Shown in pieces: positions 59,959 through 64,000 of a stretch of DNA of 64,000 nt (position 1 is the first letter of the stretch; every line of letters begins with the position of its first letter). Under the pieces are notes generated by a model. It had not been told where the DNA came from. It did no database searches and saw nothing but the letters and a program-made list of their open reading frames with translations. Made by a program: the position numbers and the translations under genes. This DNA comes from SVEL01 sp017381055 (GTDB taxonomy: Bacteria > Bacillota > Clostridia > Lachnospirales > Lachnospiraceae): contig JAXJYC010000020.1 of the NCBI GenBank assembly GCA_036307185.1, positions 1 to 64,000 of the forward strand, in the 5' to 3' direction.

Positions 59959-62900
59959 ATGATTAGTTTATTGAAGAGAAAACATATAAATTGGGGTATA
60001 AAGATATTTATATGCATTTTTATGAGTGTTTTTTTATTAAGAAGTTTTTGCGAAGAAGGATTTTCAAAATACTATAATTACAGAAATTATAGTTTTCAAT
60101 CAAACTATACTGGGACCGAGGAATATGTATTTGATGAAAATACAAGTGTGTCTCAGTTTTTTGTTGCAAAAGGAAATGTGTTAAATAATATTTCTTTGTT
60201 TTTGCTAGATGCACCAAATCAAGAAGTTCTGTTTACAGTAAGTGATATAAAAGGAGAAAAGGTTGGTAGTACTCATATAAATCTTTCTGATTATAAAGCT
60301 AAAGAATGGAACGATATTGCGTTAAATTGCAAGGAACTAAAGTTGAATAATGAATATATAGTTAATATTTCATCGGATAAATCATTGTCAAGTATATGTA
60401 TTAATAGTGATGATGCGTCAGAAATACTCGGAAAATGCACTGCAGGTAAAGAGGTGATAAGTGGAGTTGTTGCGATGGGGATAAATTTTGCTTATCAATA
60501 TATGACATTTGGCAATGGGCTTGAGATGATAAGTGTTATAGTATTCACGTTGATATTTATCGCGATTCTGTGTTATTCAGTTTGTAACATAGAACTTCTT
60601 TACAGTAAGTTTAATGAAACTGAAAAGAAAAGAGGGGGATTGTATGCAATGTATTTTGCAATGACATTTGTATTATTATACAATCCTCTGGAAAAGGTGC
60701 GTAATGAAGTAATAGAATTTAAAAGGGTAATTGGCGCAGGAATAAATGCTAATGTGGATGTTTCAAGACGAGTGAGCAATTTTAATACATGGTTTATAAT
60801 GTTTGGCATTTCATTTTGCTTACTATTTCTTTTATTTAACTTTTTATTTAGTATTAAAAGAGAAGAAGAGAATATTAAAATTATATCGTTTATGGACAAT
60901 ACTATTGTTTTGGCTAATTGTTTGTTGGTATTAAAATGTATAACTTATTTTTATAATAAGACAGTAAATAATTCGTCATTTCTTTTTTCTAATAATGTTG
61001 TATTAATTATTTTGTTGAGTATTCTTGCATATGTTGCACTAGATTTGCAGAAAAATATAGATGTAGATTCATATGCTAAAATGTTAATTATTGGAGCATC
61101 AGTGAGTTTTCCAATATCGATTTTTGTAGGTTATGAAGGCGATATGGGGAAAGTTGTTAGCGGATTGTTGGCGATAATATATTTGGGAATTGTTATTTTT
61201 TGTAAGGTGTGTAAAAGTCTAAAGAAGTCCAGTGTTTTTGAAGTTACTATAATGGGTAGTGTTATTGTGCTATCGTTATTGCCGCTTATGACATCATTTT
61301 ATATAGAATTTATACATATTTTAAATCAGTATGGGGTGTTTGTTGCACATCCAGCTAAGTACTATGTGATAGCTAATATGTTGGTTTTAATCATATGTGT
61401 AGTGTTCATTTTTGTGTTAAATAAGAAAAAATGGATGATTAATAATTGGAAGAAGTGGTCATATCCGTGTATGATAATGGGAATTGCGTTTTTATCAATA
61501 CAGATACCTATACAGTCTGTTTATAATCCAGATGTTTTTGAAGGAGCGAATTATGGTGTTTTAATTAGTGATTTCTTTAATTATGGTTCAATTCCGATAG
61601 TGGAACACTATGGCGGACATATGATGACTGGTGTTTGGGAAGGTGTATTATACGGTATAATTAATAATGATTATGTAGGAGCAGTGGTTTCACCGTATTC
61701 GAATTTATTAGTTGTTGTACTAACAATTTTATTTTACTATTTTATTAAAATCATATGGAATAATGATATTGCGCTGATGATAACATTATTCTTTCCGTTT
61801 TATGAATATTGGTCATATTATGGATTGGGGATGTTGTTGTGTTTGGCTGTAGTAGGATATATTAGAAATAAAACATATGTTAAAGCATTGCTAGTATGGG
61901 TGGCTTTTGTATGGTGTGCATTGTATAGGTTGGATTTAGGTTTTGCATTTGGGGCAGCAGCTATTGTTGCGTTGATAATTTATATAGTTATTAATAAATG
62001 TTGGGATTCTGTACGTCAACTTGGTGTAACTTTGTGTGGAACTTTAGTTGTGGGATTATCTGCTTGGTTTATTATATGTATTATAAAAGGAATTAATCCA
62101 ATAGAGCGATTGTTAGAGTTTGTTAAACTAAGTATGTCAAACCAAAATTGGGCATATGCAAATATTGGAAATTACTCCAATACGGTATTTGGTTTTGTTT
62201 ATGTTATATTACCGTTTGTTATTATTGGCTGTTTGACTTTTGTATTTCTATCAAAAAATATGAAAAAAAAGCTTGGGGATATTGAATGGATAATACTTAT
62301 TATTTTAGGTGTCTCTTTCTTGATTAATTATTCAAGAGGATTGGTAAGACATTCCCTTTATGAAATGCAAACAATGGTTATAGTGTGGACTGCATATATA
62401 TTTATTTCCTATTTTTATAGTTGCTATAAAAACAATAAGAAGATATTTTTGCCGCTGTTTATGCTATTGATTCTGTGTAATACGTTGTTCATGCAAGATA
62501 GTAATTTTAATGCTAAGTCAGTTGCGGATAATTCGGTTGTTTATCCAGAAAAAATTATAGAGAGTTGGACAGTGGATAGGCGTGCTGAAGAAGCTGTTAT
62601 GACGTTTTGGGAACAGATTAAAGAAGACGAAAAAATTGTGCAAAGAGTTCAACTAAGTGATCAATTAAACGAAATGGTTTGTCAATATCAAACTGTTTTG
62701 GATACATTGTTGGATAAAGATGAAACCTTTGTGGATTATACTAACAAAACAATTTTATATGCTCTTATGGGAAGGGAAAATCCGGTTTATGTTTCGCAGT
62801 CGCCATTGCAGTTGTCTGGAGAGTATGCTCAAGAGCAGTTTGTGGAACAGATAAAAGATGTTCCTCTTGTTGTTATGCCTGTAGATCCGAGTGATTTTAG

Positions 62901-63972
62901 AGCATCTATTTCATTGGATGGTATTTCGAATATTTATAGATATTATATTGTATCGGAATATATATACCAAAATTATGTGCCGCTTTGTCAATATGAAGAA
63001 GTATATGCAGTTTGGTGTTTGAAAAGTGAGTATAATAGATATGCTGAAAAATTAGATTCTGTGTTACTTGAAGATGAATATATAGAGGAATTGAAAGAAA
63101 GTGACAAGGTTGTATTAAACGATGCAGAAAGAATAGATGATGAACAAGGGGTGACAATTTCATCTGTAGGGAGTGACCCGATGATAGGAGAACTTCAGAA
63201 AATAATAGATTTAACACAGTATGAAGGGAAAGTTGTTAGATTTGTAATTAAATATAGAACTGAAAAAGAAGGTAATATTCAGATGTTCTATACTACTGAA
63301 GAAAACGAGAGTTATAATGCTAGTAAAGTTGAAACGAAAGTTATATGTGGTGAAGGAAATGTGGAATTTGCTATTCCTATTACTGAACACTCTAAAATAC
63401 GAATAGATATACCGAGTGAATCACAGGTGACAATATTGTCATTAGTTACAAAAATTCATGCTGAAAACATTTATTATGGTTACGATGGACCATATGAAAA
63501 GTTAGATAATGAAGGCGTTAATACTTATGTTTATAGAGCTAGTCTGCATAAATATAATTTAAATCAACTCCCGTGGATTTGGGGGAATTATGACATAGAG
63601 AGTTCAAATGAATGTAAAGTTGTTGCAGAGATTGAATATGAAGATGGAATTTATCGTTTTGATAATAGTTTTATCGATTCGAAACAAACTGGTAATTATC
63701 TTAAAATACGAGCTACATACAATGGCGTGGATAATGGTGTTATGTATAAAGAAACAGATGAATCTATTCCAGCAACAATTATAATGGGTAATTATGAAAA
63801 TGATAATTTTGTTGAGAAATGTCGGTATGAGATGAGTATCAAAGAAGGGACATATGATTATTTGATTCGTGTAAGTGCAGATTATTATTGGTATTTAGGT
63901 GAAATTGACGCAATAAAAATGGAAACGGAAGGAAATATGTATGGAATAGAAATGGAAATAATAGAAGAGTAA
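59959..63972 (+). CDS. Very large polytopic membrane protein of a glycan cluster, function unknown
   Basis: A 1337-residue protein. One N-terminal helix (IKIFICIFMSVFLLRSFCEE) is followed by an outside beta-rich domain (~35-165), then about 14-16 transmembrane helices up to ~850, and a long C-terminal outside domain (~850-1337) rich in beta strands. A conserved-looking outside loop reads VEHYGGHMMTGVWEGVLYGI. I do not recognise a defined family. The layout resembles membrane glycosyltransferases or glycan-modifying proteins with sensor-like ectodomains. AAGGAGA precedes the ATG. It ends near the window edge and is complete. Confidence 0.75.
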   Translation: MISLLKRKHINWGIKIFICIFMSVFLLRSFCEEGFSKYYNYRNYSFQSNYTGTEEYVFDENTSVSQFFVAKGNVLNNISLFLLDAPNQEVLFTVSDIKGEKVGSTHINLSDYKAKEWNDIALNCKELKLNNEYIVNISSDKSLSSICINSDDASEILGKCTAGKEVISGVVAMGINFAYQYMTFGNGLEMISVIVFTLIFIAILCYSVCNIELLYSKFNETEKKRGGLYAMYFAMTFVLLYNPLEKVRNEVIEFKRVIGAGINANVDVSRRVSNFNTWFIMFGISFCLLFLLFNFLFSIKREEENIKIISFMDNTIVLANCLLVLKCITYFYNKTVNNSSFLFSNNVVLIILLSILAYVALDLQKNIDVDSYAKMLIIGASVSFPISIFVGYEGDMGKVVSGLLAIIYLGIVIFCKVCKSLKKSSVFEVTIMGSVIVLSLLPLMTSFYIEFIHILNQYGVFVAHPAKYYVIANMLVLIICVVFIFVLNKKKWMINNWKKWSYPCMIMGIAFLSIQIPIQSVYNPDVFEGANYGVLISDFFNYGSIPIVEHYGGHMMTGVWEGVLYGIINNDYVGAVVSPYSNLLVVVLTILFYYFIKIIWNNDIALMITLFFPFYEYWSYYGLGMLLCLAVVGYIRNKTYVKALLVWVAFVWCALYRLDLGFAFGAAAIVALIIYIVINKCWDSVRQLGVTLCGTLVVGLSAWFIICIIKGINPIERLLEFVKLSMSNQNWAYANIGNYSNTVFGFVYVILPFVIIGCLTFVFLSKNMKKKLGDIEWIILIILGVSFLINYSRGLVRHSLYEMQTMVIVWTAYIFISYFYSCYKNNKKIFLPLFMLLILCNTLFMQDSNFNAKSVADNSVVYPEKIIESWTVDRRAEEAVMTFWEQIKEDEKIVQRVQLSDQLNEMVCQYQTVLDTLLDKDETFVDYTNKTILYALMGRENPVYVSQSPLQLSGEYAQEQFVEQIKDVPLVVMPVDPSDFRASISLDGISNIYRYYIVSEYIYQNYVPLCQYEEVYAVWCLKSEYNRYAEKLDSVLLEDEYIEELKESDKVVLNDAERIDDEQGVTISSVGSDPMIGELQKIIDLTQYEGKVVRFVIKYRTEKEGNIQMFYTTEENESYNASKVETKVICGEGNVEFAIPITEHSKIRIDIPSESQVTILSLVTKIHAENIYYGYDGPYEKLDNEGVNTYVYRASLHKYNLNQLPWIWGNYDIESSNECKVVAEIEYEDGIYRFDNSFIDSKQTGNYLKIRATYNGVDNGVMYKETDESIPATIIMGNYENDNFVEKCRYEMSIKEGTYDYLIRVSADYYWYLGEIDAIKMETEGNMYGIEMEIIEE

Positions 63973-63978
63973 ATATAT

Positions 63979-64000
63979 ATGATAAGGCTAATTGTTAGGA
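63979..64000 (+). other. Possible start of the next gene, cut by the window edge
   Basis: An ATG at 63979 opens MIRLIVR before the window ends. The spacing of 6 bp from the previous stop fits the operon, but the ribosome site (GAAGAG) is weak. Confidence 0.25.

Noticed and set aside
1..64000. tRNA or rRNA genes
   Set aside because: I found no cloverleaf-like segment with conserved T-arm sequence and no rRNA core motifs on either strand by eye.

Overview
The window looks like chromosome of a low-GC, Gram-positive anaerobe, most likely a Lachnospiraceae (Butyrivibrio/Lachnospira-like) member of Clostridia. Support comes from AT-rich codon use, AGGAGG ribosome sites, FeoA/FeoB with a small FeoB-associated Cys-rich protein, the CdaA/CdaR c-di-AMP pair, a secreted GH13 amylase and cohesin/dockerin surface proteins. 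I see no rRNA, tRNA or CRISPR array. Family names are assigned by reading motifs; no database search was run.

Layout. 1-141 is a hairpin-rich remnant resembling an IS200/IS605 right end. 298-9877 is a tight three-gene operon: a giant DUF4011-type helicase/Vsr-like nuclease, then a glutathionylspermidine-synthase-like ATP-grasp ligase and a homospermidine-synthase-like dehydrogenase. 9933-12739 holds a DUF2207 protein convergent with LemA. 12942-14153 is a voltage-gated-type K+ channel. 14266-24451 is a signalling block: chemoreceptor, CheY-like regulator, REC-HD-GYP phosphodiesterase, Hpt protein, hybrid histidine kinase, an AsnB-like protein lacking its glutaminase cysteine, a PilZ membrane protein and a small membrane protein. 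Together they suggest a phosphorelay that adjusts c-di-GMP. 24554-27409 is an iron-uptake block (feoA, feoB, Cys-rich protein) with the same 16-bp palindrome before feoA and before feoB.

27434-27897 is non-coding and carries seven 54-55 bp tandem units, each able to form a hairpin, followed by a promoter and a large secreted alpha-amylase. A decayed exported-protein remnant follows. 31083-35502 is an ABC exporter cassette with a divergent TetR-type regulator; one of its two ATPases is frameshifted. 35641-39549 is the c-di-AMP operon (two unknown membrane proteins, cdaA, cdaR, an HPr-like protein), followed by leuA, galE and a four-helix ferritin-like protein.

43462-47444 is a toxin-antitoxin island. 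The first module is HigB/RelE-like toxin, HTH antitoxin and SecB-like chaperone (a TAC system), with an operator in its promoter. The second is an MqsR-like toxin with an MqsA-like antitoxin fused to a Panacea/SocA domain, also with a promoter palindrome. A frameshifted small gene and a TspO-like protein lie between them.

47604-52603 encodes a secreted papain-family protease ending in a dockerin and, 23 bp later, a membrane-anchored cohesin protein: a compact two-gene protease/scaffold pair. 52857-63972 is a cell-surface glycan or glycolipid cluster: FAD oxidoreductase, two GT2 glycosyltransferases, a GT39-like membrane transferase, sugar-nucleotide reductase, sugar isomerase, a pair of ArnE/ArnF-like small flippase subunits and a 1337-residue membrane protein of unknown function.
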